Part shown: positions 1 through 9,769 of the stretch, one piece after another
How positions within the stretch are numbered: position 1 is the stretch's first letter
How the letters are laid out: each line of letters starts with the position of its first letter
Source: Silicimonas algicola
Lineage (GTDB): Bacteria; Pseudomonadota; Alphaproteobacteria; Rhodobacterales; Rhodobacteraceae
NCBI RefSeq assembly: GCF_003148765.1
Contig: NZ_QGGV01000004.1
Span: forward strand, 248,001 to 312,000
DNA: 64,000 bases
Reading direction: 5' to 3'
Translations under genes and position numbers: made by a program
The notes under the pieces: generated by a model
What the model was told of the DNA's origin: nothing
Database searches by the model: none
What the model saw: only the letters and a program-made list of their open reading frames with translations

Positions 1-57
1 CGGGCGAACCGTGCGACATTGCCTTTCAGCCCGACGCAGAGCCTGAAAGGACCCGCC

Positions 58-630
58 ATGCCCCAGCCCGATCATGTGTCGATCTTCGATCTTCCCGCTA
101 TGGATGCGCTCGACGAGGACATGCAGAAGTACTTTCGCGTCTGCGAGGAGAAGCTCGGGATGGTGCCGAACGTCCTGAAGACCTTCTCCCGCAATCAGGA
201 GAAGCTGCGCGCCTTCGCAGCCTATTACAACACGCTGATGCTGGCGCCCTCGGGTCTCTCGAAGCTCGAGCGGGAGATGGTTGCGGTCGTGGTGTCTTCG
301 GCCAATCGCTGCTTCTATTGCCTTGTTGCCCACGGCCAGGCGGTTCGCGACCTGTCGGGCGACCCTGAACTGGGCGAGATGCTGGTGATGAACTACCGGG
401 TGGCACCTCTGGAGCCGCGACAGCGCGCGATGCTGGACTTCGCCTGGAAGCTGACGACGGAGCCCTGGGAGGTGATGGAGGCCGACCGCCAGATCCTGCG
501 CGATGTCGGCCTGACGGATGGCGAGATCTTCGACCTCGCCGACGTCGCCGCCTTTTTCAACATGTCGAACCGCTTTGCCATCGCCGTCGACATGATGCCG
601 AACCGGGAGTACCACCGCCAGTCGCGGTGA
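58..630 (+). CDS. AhpD-family (peroxidase-related) carboxymuconolactone decarboxylase-like protein
   Basis: This 190-residue protein belongs to the AhpD/carboxymuconolactone decarboxylase superfamily. The redox motif RCFYCLVAHG is visible (Cys85, Cys88, His92), as in peroxidase-related alkylhydroperoxidase-like enzymes that use a CxxC pair and a nearby His. The family is cytoplasmic and thought to reduce peroxides; the substrate cannot be read from the sequence. The ATG at 58 is preferred because AAAGGA lies 6 bases upstream; a TTG 39 bases earlier would add 13 residues but has no comparable ribosome site. The gene is tail-to-tail with the dehydratase at 690-2474. Confidence 0.85.
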   Translation: MPQPDHVSIFDLPAMDALDEDMQKYFRVCEEKLGMVPNVLKTFSRNQEKLRAFAAYYNTLMLAPSGLSKLEREMVAVVVSSANRCFYCLVAHGQAVRDLSGDPELGEMLVMNYRVAPLEPRQRAMLDFAWKLTTEPWEVMEADRQILRDVGLTDGEIFDLADVAAFFNMSNRFAIAVDMMPNREYHRQSR

Positions 631-689
631 TACTCACTGTTCCCAACACCTCCGAAGACGTGCAGCGGAGGCGAGGCCCCCGTGCGCGC

Positions 690-2474
690 TCAGTGGTTGT
701 CGCGCGGCACGCCCATCTTGCGGGCGATGTCGCGGTACTCCGTCGCGCCCCTCAGGACCATGCCTTCGGCGAATTGCTCGGTCTTCTCGCGGAAGATCTC
801 CTGCCAGGGCGACTGGCTTTCGGGCGAGTACGGCCGCTCGGGCAGGGCCGCCCGCCGCTTGTCCAACTCGGCCGCGTCGACCAGCATGTCGGCCGTGCAT
901 TTCGTCAGGTCGATCCGGACACGGTCGCCGGTCTGCACCAGTCCCAGGCCGCCGCCCGCCGCCGCTTCGGGCGAGGCATTGAGGATCGACGGAGAGCCGG
1001 AGGTGCCGGATTGGCGACCGTCTCCGACGCAGGGCAATGAATGGATGCCCTTTCTCAAGAGGTAGGCCGGAGGCCGCATGTTCACGACCTCGGCGCCGCC
1101 CGGATATCCGATGGGACCAGCGCCGCGCATGATGAGGACGCAGTACTCGTCGATGGCGAGGCTCTCGTCGTCGATGCGCTTGTGGTAGTCCTCGATCGAG
1201 TCGAAGACGACGGCGCGTCCCTCGAAGGCGTTCGGGTCGTCCGGGTTCGACAGGTAGCGGTCCTGGAATTCCTTCGAGATCACGCTGGTCTTCATGATCG
1301 CGCTGTCGAAGAGATTGCCCTTGAGGTTGATGAAGCCCGCGTCGCGTTTCAGCGGCTCGGCGACCGTTCGGATCACGTCCGGGTTCTCGCTGCGGCGTTC
1401 GCCGCAGTTTTCGCCGATGCTGCGACCGTTGACCGTCTTCGCACCCGGATGCGGCAGCATGTTCGCAGCCATCAACTCGCCCACGACCGCGGGTAGGCCG
1501 CCCGCGCGGTGGTAGTCCTCGCCCAGGTATTCGCCCGCGGGCTGGAGATTGACGATCAGCGGGACCTTGTGTCCGTGGGTCTGCCAGTCGTCGTTCGACA
1601 AGGGCACGCCCAGGTGGCTCGCGATGGCCTTGAGGTGGATGGGTGCATTGGTAGAGCCGCCGATGGCCGAGTTGACGACGATGGCGTTCTCGAAGGCTTC
1701 GCGCGTCATGATGTCGGTGGGGCGCAGGTCCTCGTCAACCATCTGGACGATGCGCTTTCCGGTCTCGTAGGCCATCTGCCCGCGCTCGCGATACGGCGCC
1801 GGGATCGCGGCGGAGCCGGGAAGTTGCATGCCCAGCGCCTCGGCAAGCGAGTTCATCGTCGTCGCTGTGCCCATGGTGTTGCAGAAGCCGGTGGAGGGGG
1901 CGGAAGAGGCGACAAGCTCCATGAAACCGTCGTCGTCGATCTCGCCGGCGGCAAGCAGTTCGCGCGCCTTCCACACGATGGTGCCCGAGCCGGTGCGCTC
2001 TCCCCGGAACCAGCCGTTCAGCATCGGGCCGACCGACAGCGCGATGGCGGGGATGTTGACCGTGGAGGCAGCCATCAGAAGGGCAGGCGTGGTCTTGTCG
2101 CAGCCGATCATCAGCACGACGGCGTCGATCGGATAACCGTAGAGCGACTCGACAAGCGACAGATAGGCGAGGTTGCGGTCCAGTGAGGCCGTGGGGCGCT
2201 TGCCGGTTTCCTGGATCGGATGGACCGGAATTTCCATCACCGTTCCGCCGGAGGACACGACGCCGTCACGCACGCGCTTGGCGAGTTCGATGTGATGGCG
2301 GTTGCAGGGCGACAGGTCGCTGCCGGTCTGAGCGATGCCGATGATCGGCTTGCCGGATTGCAGTTCCTCGCGTGTCAGGCCGTAGTTCAGGTAGCGCTCG
2401 AGATAGAGCGCCGTCATTTCCTGGTTGTCCGGATTGTTGAACCACGCCCGGCTACGAAGCTTGCGGTCAGTCAT
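690..2474 (-). CDS. IlvD/Edd-family dehydratase, probably a sugar-acid (L-arabinonate/D-xylonate type) dehydratase
   Basis: This 594-residue protein is an IlvD/Edd family Fe-S dehydratase, which removes water from 2,3-dihydroxy acids or aldonic acids. The three cluster cysteines are visible as SPCNRH (Cys57), GCDKTTP (Cys125, next to Asp126 and Lys127) and GFCNTMGT (Cys198). Length and cysteine spacing look more like pentonate dehydratases such as L-arabinonate or D-xylonate dehydratase than biosynthetic IlvD, but this is from memory of the families. The start ATG has GGGAGAA just upstream. No other pentose-oxidation gene is adjacent. A KDG-kinase-like gene at 38490 is the only related function in the window, so the substrate is uncertain. 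Confidence 0.85.
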   Translation of the reverse strand: MTDRKLRSRAWFNNPDNQEMTALYLERYLNYGLTREELQSGKPIIGIAQTGSDLSPCNRHHIELAKRVRDGVVSSGGTVMEIPVHPIQETGKRPTASLDRNLAYLSLVESLYGYPIDAVVLMIGCDKTTPALLMAASTVNIPAIALSVGPMLNGWFRGERTGSGTIVWKARELLAAGEIDDDGFMELVASSAPSTGFCNTMGTATTMNSLAEALGMQLPGSAAIPAPYRERGQMAYETGKRIVQMVDEDLRPTDIMTREAFENAIVVNSAIGGSTNAPIHLKAIASHLGVPLSNDDWQTHGHKVPLIVNLQPAGEYLGEDYHRAGGLPAVVGELMAANMLPHPGAKTVNGRSIGENCGERRSENPDVIRTVAEPLKRDAGFINLKGNLFDSAIMKTSVISKEFQDRYLSNPDDPNAFEGRAVVFDSIEDYHKRIDDESLAIDEYCVLIMRGAGPIGYPGGAEVVNMRPPAYLLRKGIHSLPCVGDGRQSGTSGSPSILNASPEAAAGGGLGLVQTGDRVRIDLTKCTADMLVDAAELDKRRAALPERPYSPESQSPWQEIFREKTEQFAEGMVLRGATEYRDIARKMGVPRDNH

Positions 2475-2575
2475 CGATGTTCTCCCTTTGCGCCTTGGCT
2501 AGATGAACGCTGGGCCGTTTTCCAGTGAAATGAGCGGTGCTGGTGTCACGCCCGCAGTCGCGCTTTTGTCGGACC

Positions 2576-2786
2576 ATGGAGGAGCGGACTACATCATCGT
2601 CGGCGTGGGAAGCGCCGGCTGCGTGCTGGCGAACAGCCTGAGCGAGGGTCTTACGAAGCTGCATCTGCCGGAAGCCGGAGGGTCCAACGCCTATCACCGG
2701 GTCCGCATCCCAGCGGGAGCACCAGCGCACCCGCCATCATGATGGCCGAGAAGGCTGCCGACCTCATCCGCGGGTCGCAGGCCTAA
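2576..2786 (+). pseudogene. Remnant of a GMC oxidoreductase (choline-dehydrogenase-like)
   Basis: The 5' part encodes ADYIIVGVGSAGCVLANSLS and then LPEAGGSNAYHRVRIPAG, the FAD-binding N-terminus of GMC oxidoreductases. A few bases later, in another frame, comes STSAPAIMMAEKAADLIRGS followed by QA and a stop, which is the typical extreme C-terminus of the same family (about 530-550 residues when intact). The two ends are therefore joined near position 2715 with loss of almost the whole middle plus a frameshift. The first ATG (2576) is also out of frame with the ADYII segment. This remnant fills the 372-base gap between the dehydratase and motB and cannot make a working enzyme. Confidence 0.8.
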
Positions 2787-2846
2787 AGGCTTTCTTCACG
2801 CTCGCGTCCTAGCCTCATCCGTGGGTGAACGTGAGGAGTGTGGGTG

Positions 2847-3692
2847 ATGTCGGGGTCTCCGGCACCAATTATCATCAAACGCAAGAAGGTGATCGCCGGC
2901 GGTCATCACGGCGGAGCATGGAAGGTCGCCTACGCGGACTTCGTCACCGCCATGATGGCTTTCTTCCTGTTGATGTGGCTCCTCGGCGCCACGAACGAAA
3001 AGCAGCGGAAAGGCATCGCGGATTATTTCAATCCGACGATCCCGATCAACAGGGTGTCGGGTGGCGGCGACGGCGCCTTCGGCGGGGACAGTATTTTCTC
3101 CCAAGACACTCTGGCGCGAAGCGGAACAGGCGCGGGGGTGACCGTCCAGTCGGCGTCCAACGCGGCCAAGGGCGACAACGGAATCGAACCGTCGGACGAT
3201 CAGAAGGGCGCGGCCTCGTCGCAAGAGACCGACGACCTTCAGGACATTGCGGACAAGCTGTCCGGTCGCGCGGGCGAAAGCATGGTCAGCGACCTGCTGC
3301 AGCGCCACGTCATCGCGCGCCTGACCGACGAAGGCCTCATCGTCGAAGTCTTCGACATCCCCGGCGCCCCGCTGTTCGAGGGCGACGCCGAGCCCACGGA
3401 CGAGATGGAGGCCGTCGCCGCCGTCGTGACCGAAGTGTTCCGCCTCGCCTCGAACGACATCGCCGTCCAGGGCCACACCGCTGCGGTTCCGATGGCCGCG
3501 CGCGAAAACCCGGTGTGGGAGCTCTCGTCGTCGCGCGCGGACGCCGTGCGCGAGCTTCTGGTGGCGGACGGCCTGCCGCCGGGAAGGATGCAGCGCGTCA
3601 CGGGGTTCGCCGACCGCAAGCCCGTCAGCGCCGACCTCCTGTCGATCCGCAACAACCGGATCGAGATCATCCTGCTGCGACGGAAGCTCTGA
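2847..3692 (+). CDS. motB: Flagellar motor stator protein MotB
   Basis: MotB is the stator subunit that anchors the MotA/MotB proton channel to peptidoglycan. The 281-residue product has a short cytoplasmic basic N-terminus, one membrane helix at about residues 28-47 carrying the proton-accepting aspartate (AYADFVTAMMAFFLLMWLL, Asp31), a linker rich in Gly/Ser/Asp, and a C-terminal OmpA-like domain at about 150-280 (VQGHTAAVP; SSSRADAVRELL; SIRNNRIEI). The ATG at 2847 is chosen with GAGGAG about 9 bases upstream; GTG at 2844 is an alternative. It heads a motB-flgE-flgK-flgL block. No motA is present in the window. Confidence 0.92.
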   Translation: MSGSPAPIIIKRKKVIAGGHHGGAWKVAYADFVTAMMAFFLLMWLLGATNEKQRKGIADYFNPTIPINRVSGGGDGAFGGDSIFSQDTLARSGTGAGVTVQSASNAAKGDNGIEPSDDQKGAASSQETDDLQDIADKLSGRAGESMVSDLLQRHVIARLTDEGLIVEVFDIPGAPLFEGDAEPTDEMEAVAAVVTEVFRLASNDIAVQGHTAAVPMAARENPVWELSSSRADAVRELLVADGLPPGRMQRVTGFADRKPVSADLLSIRNNRIEIILLRRKL

Positions 3693-3783
3693 CAGCGGAA
3701 TACGCTTCGGACTTTATCCATTAGCCCGCCGCTAAGCGCGGGGCCTTAGGACGAAGGAGGGCTAGCAGCAGAAAGGCTGAAAC

Positions 3784-5088
3784 ATGACGATCTCCTCCTC
3801 GCTGAACGCGGGTGTCGCGGGACTGGCGGCCAACGCCAGCCGTCTGGCAACCATTGCCGACAACATCGCGAACTCGGCCACCTATGGCTACAAGCGGGCC
3901 GAAGCCGACTTTTCCTCGCTGGTGATCGAAGGCGGCAGGGGGACGTACTCGGCGGGCGGCGTCCGTGTCACGACGCAGCGCCTCATCGACCAGCCGGGCG
4001 CGCTGGCCTCGACCGACAACCCGACCGATCTTGCTGTCCGCGGGCGTGGGTTCCTGCCGGTCACGACGGAAAGCTCGGTCCTGAACTCGATCGGGGACTA
4101 TCCCCTGTTCCTTGCCACCACGGGGTCATTCCGCACAGACGAAGAAGGCTATCTCCGGACACCGGCGGGCGTCACCCTCATGGGCTGGCCCGCGGATCCG
4201 GACGGAACCATCCCCACCTTCGCCCGCGATACGGGGTCCGGGCTGGAACCCGTGCAGATCAACGTGAACCAGTTCACGTCCGAGCCGACGACGCGCATCG
4301 CGCTTGGCGTCAACCTGCCTGCGACGGAAACGGAGTTCGGCCAGTCAGGCGACCCATTGCCGCTGTCGGTCGAGTACTTCGACAACCTGGGTACCTCCCA
4401 GTCGATCACCATCAACTTCACGCCGACCGTACCCGCGGCGCCCGGATCGTCGAATACCTGGACCATGACGCTGACCGACTCGGCCTCGAACAACGCGGTC
4501 GTGGGCGAGTACACCATCGTCTTCGACAACACGCGGGGATCGGGCGGCACGATCGCCACCGTCACCCCTGTTACGGGCGGGGCCTACGATCCTGTCACGG
4601 GCGATTTCCAGATCAACGTCGCGGGCGGGCCGATCGACATCAACATCGGCGCGGCGGGAACGGGCATCGGCCTGTCGCAGTTGTCGGACAGCTTCGCTCC
4701 GACCTCGATCTCGAAGGACGGTTCTCCGGTCGGCAACCTGATCTCGGTCGAGATCGATGCGAACGGCTTCGTCCGGGCAAACTTCGACATCGGAATAACG
4801 CGGACGATCTATCAGATACCGTTGATCGACCTGCCGAATCCGAATGGGCTGATCGCGCTCGACAACCAGATCTACGCCACGTCGAACAAAAGCGGGACCC
4901 TGTTCCTCTGGGATGCGGCCGACGGACCGACCGGCGACATCGTGAGTTACGCGCTTGAGGAAAGTGCCACCGACGTCGCCGGCGAACTCACGCAGCTTAT
5001 CCAGACCCAACGGGCCTATTCGTCGAACGCGAAGGTCATCCAGACGGTCGACGAGATGCTCCAGGAAACCACGAACATCAAACGGTAG
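3784..5088 (+). CDS. flgE: Flagellar hook protein FlgE
   Basis: FlgE polymerises into the hook that joins basal body and filament and is exported by the flagellar type III system. The 434-residue product begins with the rod/hook N-terminal motif (residues about 1-35, ending near IADNIANSATYGYKRAEADF) and ends with the matching C-terminal helix (ELTQLIQTQRAYSSNAKVIQ, then a TVDEML segment). The variable middle is rich in Thr, Asn and Gly, as usual for a surface hook domain. AAAGG precedes the ATG. It lies 91 bases after motB and 7 bases before flgK, so it probably shares their transcript. The reading frame is intact. Confidence 0.93.
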   Translation: MTISSSLNAGVAGLAANASRLATIADNIANSATYGYKRAEADFSSLVIEGGRGTYSAGGVRVTTQRLIDQPGALASTDNPTDLAVRGRGFLPVTTESSVLNSIGDYPLFLATTGSFRTDEEGYLRTPAGVTLMGWPADPDGTIPTFARDTGSGLEPVQINVNQFTSEPTTRIALGVNLPATETEFGQSGDPLPLSVEYFDNLGTSQSITINFTPTVPAAPGSSNTWTMTLTDSASNNAVVGEYTIVFDNTRGSGGTIATVTPVTGGAYDPVTGDFQINVAGGPIDINIGAAGTGIGLSQLSDSFAPTSISKDGSPVGNLISVEIDANGFVRANFDIGITRTIYQIPLIDLPNPNGLIALDNQIYATSNKSGTLFLWDAADGPTGDIVSYALEESATDVAGELTQLIQTQRAYSSNAKVIQTVDEMLQETTNIKR

Positions 5089-5095
5089 GTAGCGC

Positions 5096-6553
5096 ATGAG
5101 CATCTCGGCAACCCTCGCGAACGCCCTGACAGGCCTGACCGCGGCCTCGCGTGCCGCGCAGGTCGTCAGCAACAACGTCGCGAACTCGATGACCGAAGGC
5201 TACGCCCGACGCGAACTCTCTCTCAGCGCGCGCCAGGTCGGCGGCTCGGGCGCGGGCGTCCAGGTCGACGGCGTCATCCGGATGGTCGACGAAACGCTAT
5301 TGCGGGAAATGCGACTGGCTACGGCGGCGGCAGGGTCGGCCGACGTAGCGGCCGGGTTCTTTTCCGACGCGCTCGCCATCATAGGCACGCCGGAGGATAT
5401 CTCGAGCCTCGGCGCGCGCGTGACCGGCTTCGAAACCGCGTTGATCGAGGCCGAGTCGCGACCCGACTCCGAGGCCCGCCTAACGAACGTCCTGACCTCC
5501 GCGCAGTCTCTTGCGGGCAAGCTGAACGACATCTCGGATGCCTTTCAGCAGATGCGCGTCGACGCGGACGAACGAATCTCGGTCGAGGTCGGACGGCTGA
5601 ACGACGCCCTGTCCCGCATCGCGTCGCTGAACGAGCAGATCGTGCGCGCGAAAAGCGCAGACCACGACTATCCGGCCTTGCTGGATCAGCAACAGAAGCT
5701 GATCGACCAGATCAGCGAGCTCGTCCCGCTGCGGAAGCTTCAGCGCGAGAACGACACGGTGGCGCTCTACACTCTCGGCGGCGCCCTCCTCCTCGACATC
5801 AAGCCGGCACGGTTTGCCTTTACCCACACCGAACCTATCACGCCCGACATGACCCTTGCCTCGGGTGCCTTGTCGGGGCTCTCGATCAACGGTCAGCCTG
5901 TCACCACGTCAGGCCAGAACGCGGCGATTTCAGGCGGGGTCCTGTCGGAATTCTTCGCCGTCCGGGACTTCCATTCCGTCGAGCTGCAATCGAACCTTGA
6001 CGAACTTGCCCGCGACCTGGTCTCTCGCTTCGAGGATCCGACGCTCGATCCGACCCTTGCCATCGGCGATCCGGGGATCTTCACGGATGGAGGCGGGGGT
6101 CTCGATCCACTCGACACATCGGGACTGGCGCAGCGCATTTCCGTGAACGCCGCAGTCGACCCCCGAGCGGGAGGCGAGGTCTGGCGCCTCCGCGACGGGT
6201 TGGGGGCCACCACCCCGGGGCCGGCAGGCGACGCCACTCTTCTCTCCGCCTTGCGGAGCCGGGCCGAGGATCTGCGCGCCCCTGCCGGAGGGACCTTCTC
6301 GGGCGGCAGCAAGTCGGTGTCTGGATTCGCCGCTGCGCTGACGTCCATTGCCGGTCAATCGCTTCAGGACAGCCGCAACCGCCTGTCGTTCGAAACCGCC
6401 CGCGCCGAAAGCATCGAAGAGGCGTTCCTGGCCCAAGGCGTCGACACCGACCGGGAACTTCAGAAACTGCTCCTGATCGAGCAGGCCTACGCCGCGAACG
6501 CGCGGGTGATGAAGACCGCCGATGACCTCATCCAGATCCTGATGGGACTTTGA
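5096..6553 (+). CDS. flgK: Flagellar hook-associated protein 1 FlgK
   Basis: FlgK is the first hook-filament junction protein. The 485-residue product has the conserved N-terminal segment (ANALTGLTAASRAAQVVSNN followed by VANSMTEGYARRE), a long helical region at about 80-190, and the C-terminal FlgK/FlgE-type helix (ELQKLLLIEQAYAANARVMK, then TADDLIQILMGL). Its size is within the usual range for alphaproteobacterial FlgK. It starts 7 bases after flgE, and its stop precedes the flgL ATG by only 2 bases, indicating one operon. Confidence 0.92.
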   Translation: MSISATLANALTGLTAASRAAQVVSNNVANSMTEGYARRELSLSARQVGGSGAGVQVDGVIRMVDETLLREMRLATAAAGSADVAAGFFSDALAIIGTPEDISSLGARVTGFETALIEAESRPDSEARLTNVLTSAQSLAGKLNDISDAFQQMRVDADERISVEVGRLNDALSRIASLNEQIVRAKSADHDYPALLDQQQKLIDQISELVPLRKLQRENDTVALYTLGGALLLDIKPARFAFTHTEPITPDMTLASGALSGLSINGQPVTTSGQNAAISGGVLSEFFAVRDFHSVELQSNLDELARDLVSRFEDPTLDPTLAIGDPGIFTDGGGGLDPLDTSGLAQRISVNAAVDPRAGGEVWRLRDGLGATTPGPAGDATLLSALRSRAEDLRAPAGGTFSGGSKSVSGFAAALTSIAGQSLQDSRNRLSFETARAESIEEAFLAQGVDTDRELQKLLLIEQAYAANARVMKTADDLIQILMGL

Positions 6554-6555
6554 CC

Positions 6556-7563
6556 ATGACCGTGACCTCTCTCGGCGACCTTTCCAGCAACCTTCAGCTT
6601 CGCCGCGACACAACGCGCATCAAAGGCGATCTTCAGCGGCTGACGCGCGAGCTTTCGAGCGGCGTCGCAGACAACCTCGTCGGGCGGTTCAGGGGCAACT
6701 TTTCTCCGCTGAACGGTGTCGAACGCGGGATCGCGCGCGCCGAGAGCTATCTCGTGGCGATTGCCGAGCATCAACTGTCGGTCACGGGGCAGCAGACGGC
6801 GCTGGCGAACCTTGCTGCCTTGGGCGACATCGCCGGCCCGCTCATGTCGGTGCAAGACACGGGCGACGCCGTACTCCTGCGCAATGCCGGGCACGATGCG
6901 CTGTCCCGCCTGTCCTCGGCTCTCAGCAATTTGAACGTGCAGTCGGGCGGCAGAACGCTCTTCTCGGGCGTCGCCCTGGATGGTCCGGTCGTGGCCGATG
7001 CGGATGCGATCCTTTCAGCGATCGAGACGGAAATCGCGACGCAGGGGGCCGTCACAGCGAGCGCCGTCGCACAGGTCGTGGCGGATTTCTTCGCCGTGGG
7101 CGGCGGATACGACACCGTTGGCTATCTCGGCGGAGCCGTCGCCGCGTCGGGTCCGCAACTCTCGGATGGCGAGGTTGCGGGCGCACTGGCCACCGCGCAG
7201 GACCAAGGCGTCCGCGACTATCTCGCGGGGTTCGCCATGGCCGGGCTTCTTGGGCGAGACGTCCTGTCCGGCGACACCGGGGAGCAAGGTCGCCTGGCAC
7301 GGCTCTCGGGTGAACATCTTCATCGCGCGACGAGCGGGCTTGTCGATCTGCAGGCCCGCATCGGAACGGCGGAAGGCCAGATCGCCCGGGCCAAGGCCGA
7401 GGTGATGGCAGAATCCGAGGATCTTCGCATTGCGCGCACCGAACTGATCGGCGCCGACCCTTATGAGACCGCCGTGGATCTTCAGATGGCGGAATCGCAG
7501 CTTCAGACACTTTACACCATAACGGCGCGTCTCTCGCGCCTCTCGCTGACGGACTACCTTTGA
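6556..7563 (+). CDS. flgL: Flagellar hook-associated protein 3 FlgL (flagellin-like)
   Basis: FlgL is the second junction protein and resembles flagellin at both ends. The product of 335 residues starts with [20 protein letters not shown] and ends with a flagellin-type helix ([20 protein letters not shown], then [12 protein letters not shown]). The ATG at 6556 is preferred over a TTG at 6550 that overlaps the flgK stop. The stop codon overlaps the next start as TGATG at 7561-7565, so translation of the following flgI-like ORF is probably coupled to flgL. Confidence 0.88.
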   Translation: MTVTSLGDLSSNLQLRRDTTRIKGDLQRLTRELSSGVADNLVGRFRGNFSPLNGVERGIARAESYLVAIAEHQLSVTGQQTALANLAALGDIAGPLMSVQDTGDAVLLRNAGHDALSRLSSALSNLNVQSGGRTLFSGVALDGPVVADADAILSAIETEIATQGAVTASAVAQVVADFFAVGGGYDTVGYLGGAVAASGPQLSDGEVAGALATAQDQGVRDYLAGFAMAGLLGRDVLSGDTGEQGRLARLSGEHLHRATSGLVDLQARIGTAEGQIARAKAEVMAESEDLRIARTELIGADPYETAVDLQMAESQLQTLYTITARLSRLSLTDYL

Positions 7564-8249
7564 TGCGGCTCTTCTTCACGATGATCTGTCTTCTTGTCGG
7601 CATGTCCGCGTCGGCGGCCGAGGTGCGGATCAAGGACCTGGTGGAGTTCGACGGTGTGCGCGGAAACGATCTGGTCGGCTACGGGCTTGTGGTCGGGCTG
7701 AACGGCACGGGCGACGGGCTCCGCAACGCGCCTTTCACCGATTTTGCCGTGCAGCTCGCCACCTTCTCTGGTGTCGAGCAACAGGTGCGGACAAATCAGC
7801 TGCTAGAAAACATGATCGGCGGAATGGGCGCCAGCGGCTTGTCCCAACTGGCCGGGTGGGTGGGGATGGACGCGCGCGCAACGGGTCCGGCCCAGTTCTC
7901 GGGCTCGCCTATCGAGCTGGCGCCGGATGCCGATCCCGGCGCGGACGCGGCCGAACTGGTCGTCCTGGACGCTTTGGGACGCGAAGTCACGCGAGAGGCA
8001 ATTTCTCCCTCGGCAACAGGCGTCGAATGGGCGGGTACGACCGACACCGGAAGCCCCATCGAGCCGGGGCGATATACCTTTCAGATCGCCAGTTACAGCC
8101 AAGGCGAACTGACGAGTGTGAGGCCCGTCCCGCACTACGCGCGTATATCAGAGGCGCGAATGGGTTTCGACGGGATCGAACTGGTGCTCGACGGAGGCGT
8201 CGTCGTGCCTTCAAGCGACGTCACCGCGCTACGGGCGCCGCAGAGTTAG
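7563..8249 (+). CDS. Chimeric ORF: FlgI N-terminus fused in frame to FlgD C-terminal two thirds
   Basis: The first roughly 59 residues of this 228-residue ORF are FlgI (P-ring protein): a Sec signal peptide ([19 protein letters not shown]) followed by the FlgI hallmark [20 protein letters not shown] and [15 protein letters not shown]. From about residue 60 the sequence is instead FlgD, the hook-cap protein: [20 protein letters not shown], then [18 protein letters not shown], then the FlgD Ig/Tudor-like region ending [13 protein letters not shown]. Intact FlgI is about 365 residues. The junction falls near 7737-7742 and keeps the frame, consistent with a deletion that removed the rest of flgI, anything between, and the start of flgD. 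The predicted product has a Sec signal and neither full P-ring nor hook-cap structure, so it is probably non-functional. Its stop overlaps the convergent ubiB stop. Confidence 0.85.
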   Translation: MRLFFTMICLLVGMSASAAEVRIKDLVEFDGVRGNDLVGYGLVVGLNGTGDGLRNAPFTDFAVQLATFSGVEQQVRTNQLLENMIGGMGASGLSQLAGWVGMDARATGPAQFSGSPIELAPDADPGADAAELVVLDALGREVTREAISPSATGVEWAGTTDTGSPIEPGRYTFQIASYSQGELTSVRPVPHYARISEARMGFDGIELVLDGGVVVPSSDVTALRAPQS

Positions 8250-9769
8250 AGCCCGGTGAGGGTGCCCAGGGCGAAGGCCACCGCGCCGACGACGCAAAGA
8301 AGGTATATTACCTGACGCCGCGATTGGCGCGGCTCTTCGGCCCGCTGCGTTTGCCGGATCAGCGACGCCTCGACGATCTGCGGCAGTCGTGGCCCGAAGC
8401 GACCCAGGACCCGGACCGTGCGGTAGAGGTCGCGCGCCATGGCGCGGGGCCCGATGCTTTCGGCGATGTAGGATTCCACCGTCGGTCGGGCGACGTGCCA
8501 GATGTTGATATGCGGGTCGAGCGATCGGGCGACGCCTTCGACCACCACCATCGTCCGCTGCAGCAGGATCAGCTCGGTTCGCGTTTCCATCCCGAAACGG
8601 TTGGTCACCTCGAAAAGATAGCTCAGCAGCCGACCCATCGAGATACGGCTCGCGTCCATGCCGAATATGGGCTCGCCGACCGCACGGAGGGCCCGCGCGA
8701 AGTCGTCCACGTCCCGGTCCGCAGGCACGTAACCGGCCTCGAAATGAACCTCCGCTACGCGGCGATAGTCGCGCCGGATGAAGCCGATGAGGATCTCGGC
8801 GTAGACCCGGCGGGTGTACTCGTCGATCCGTCCCATGATGCCAAAGTCCAGGGCCACAAGCGCCCCGTCGGCGGCGACCTTCAGGTTGCCCTGGTGCATA
8901 TCCGCGTGGAAGAATCCGTCTCGCAGGGCATGGCTGAGGAAAGTGACCAGGACTTTCTCGGCCAGCTTCGTGCGGTCGTGACCCGCCGCGTCGATGGCAG
9001 CGATGTCGCCCAAGGGAATGCCTTCGACCCAACCGAGCGTCATCACGCGGCGCGATGACAGTGACCATTTCGAATGGGGTACGCGAAAGCCTTCGTCGCT
9101 TGCCGTGTTGGCCTCGAATTCCGAGGCGGCGGACGTCTCGAGACGAAGATCGAGTTCGCCCAGCACAACGCCTTCGAAATGCGCGATCACGTCCATGGGT
9201 CGAAGGCGTCGGGAGTTCGGCGAGAGAAGCTCGATCATCCTCGCCGCGAAGTAGAATGCATCTATGTCGCGCCGAAAGGCCTGTTCGATCCTGGGGCGCA
9301 GAACCTTCACGGCGACCGCCTCACCGGTTTCCGCCAGGTGCGCCTTGTGCACCTGCGCGATGGAGGCCGCGGCCACGGGCTCCGAGAAGTCCGAGAACAG
9401 AACTTCGACCGGCGCGCCAAGCTCGGATTCGACAGTCGCCTTGGCGATTGCCGTCGGGAAGGGGGGCAAATTGTCCTGAAGGACCCGAAGCTGCTCCGCC
9501 ATTTCGGTCCCGACGACGTCGGGCCGGGTCGAGAGAATCTGTCCGAACTTGATGTAGGCAGGCCCAAGCGCCGTCAGCGCCCGCGTGATCGGCGGAAGCG
9601 CCATGTCGCCGCGATACCCGAGCCACTTGAACGGCCAGCCGAGAACCCGCGCGGCGACCCTCAGGGCAGGGGGCGCGTCCATCACCTCCAGCGCCTCGCG
9701 CATGGCGCCGGAGCGCTCGAACGTGGCGCCGGTCCGGATCAGCCGAAGAACATTGTGTGGGCCCCTCAC
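8246..9769 (-). CDS. ubiB: UbiB, ABC1/ADCK-type atypical kinase for ubiquinone biosynthesis
   Basis: UbiB is a membrane-associated atypical protein-kinase-like ATPase needed for ubiquinone synthesis. The 507-residue product shows the family KxGQ signature ([15 protein letters not shown]), a conserved VAVKVLRP strand, the catalytic-loop-like [15 protein letters not shown] and the DFGIMGRID metal-binding motif. A C-terminal hydrophobic segment ([20 protein letters not shown]) should anchor it in the inner membrane. It starts with GTG directly after the ubiE stop, so the pair is a coupled operon. Its 3' end overlaps the flgI::flgD fusion by 4 bases. Confidence 0.94.
   Translation of the reverse strand: MRGPHNVLRLIRTGATFERSGAMREALEVMDAPPALRVAARVLGWPFKWLGYRGDMALPPITRALTALGPAYIKFGQILSTRPDVVGTEMAEQLRVLQDNLPPFPTAIAKATVESELGAPVEVLFSDFSEPVAAASIAQVHKAHLAETGEAVAVKVLRPRIEQAFRRDIDAFYFAARMIELLSPNSRRLRPMDVIAHFEGVVLGELDLRLETSAASEFEANTASDEGFRVPHSKWSLSSRRVMTLGWVEGIPLGDIAAIDAAGHDRTKLAEKVLVTFLSHALRDGFFHADMHQGNLKVAADGALVALDFGIMGRIDEYTRRVYAEILIGFIRRDYRRVAEVHFEAGYVPADRDVDDFARALRAVGEPIFGMDASRISMGRLLSYLFEVTNRFGMETRTELILLQRTMVVVEGVARSLDPHINIWHVARPTVESYIAESIGPRAMARDLYRTVRVLGRFGPRLPQIVEASLIRQTQRAEEPRQSRRQVIYLLCVVGAVAFALGTLTGL

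Noticed and set aside
3693-3783. CtrA or sigma-54 site before flgE
   Set aside because: No TTAA-N7-TTAA or TGGC-N8-TTGC pattern was found by eye in the 91-base interval.
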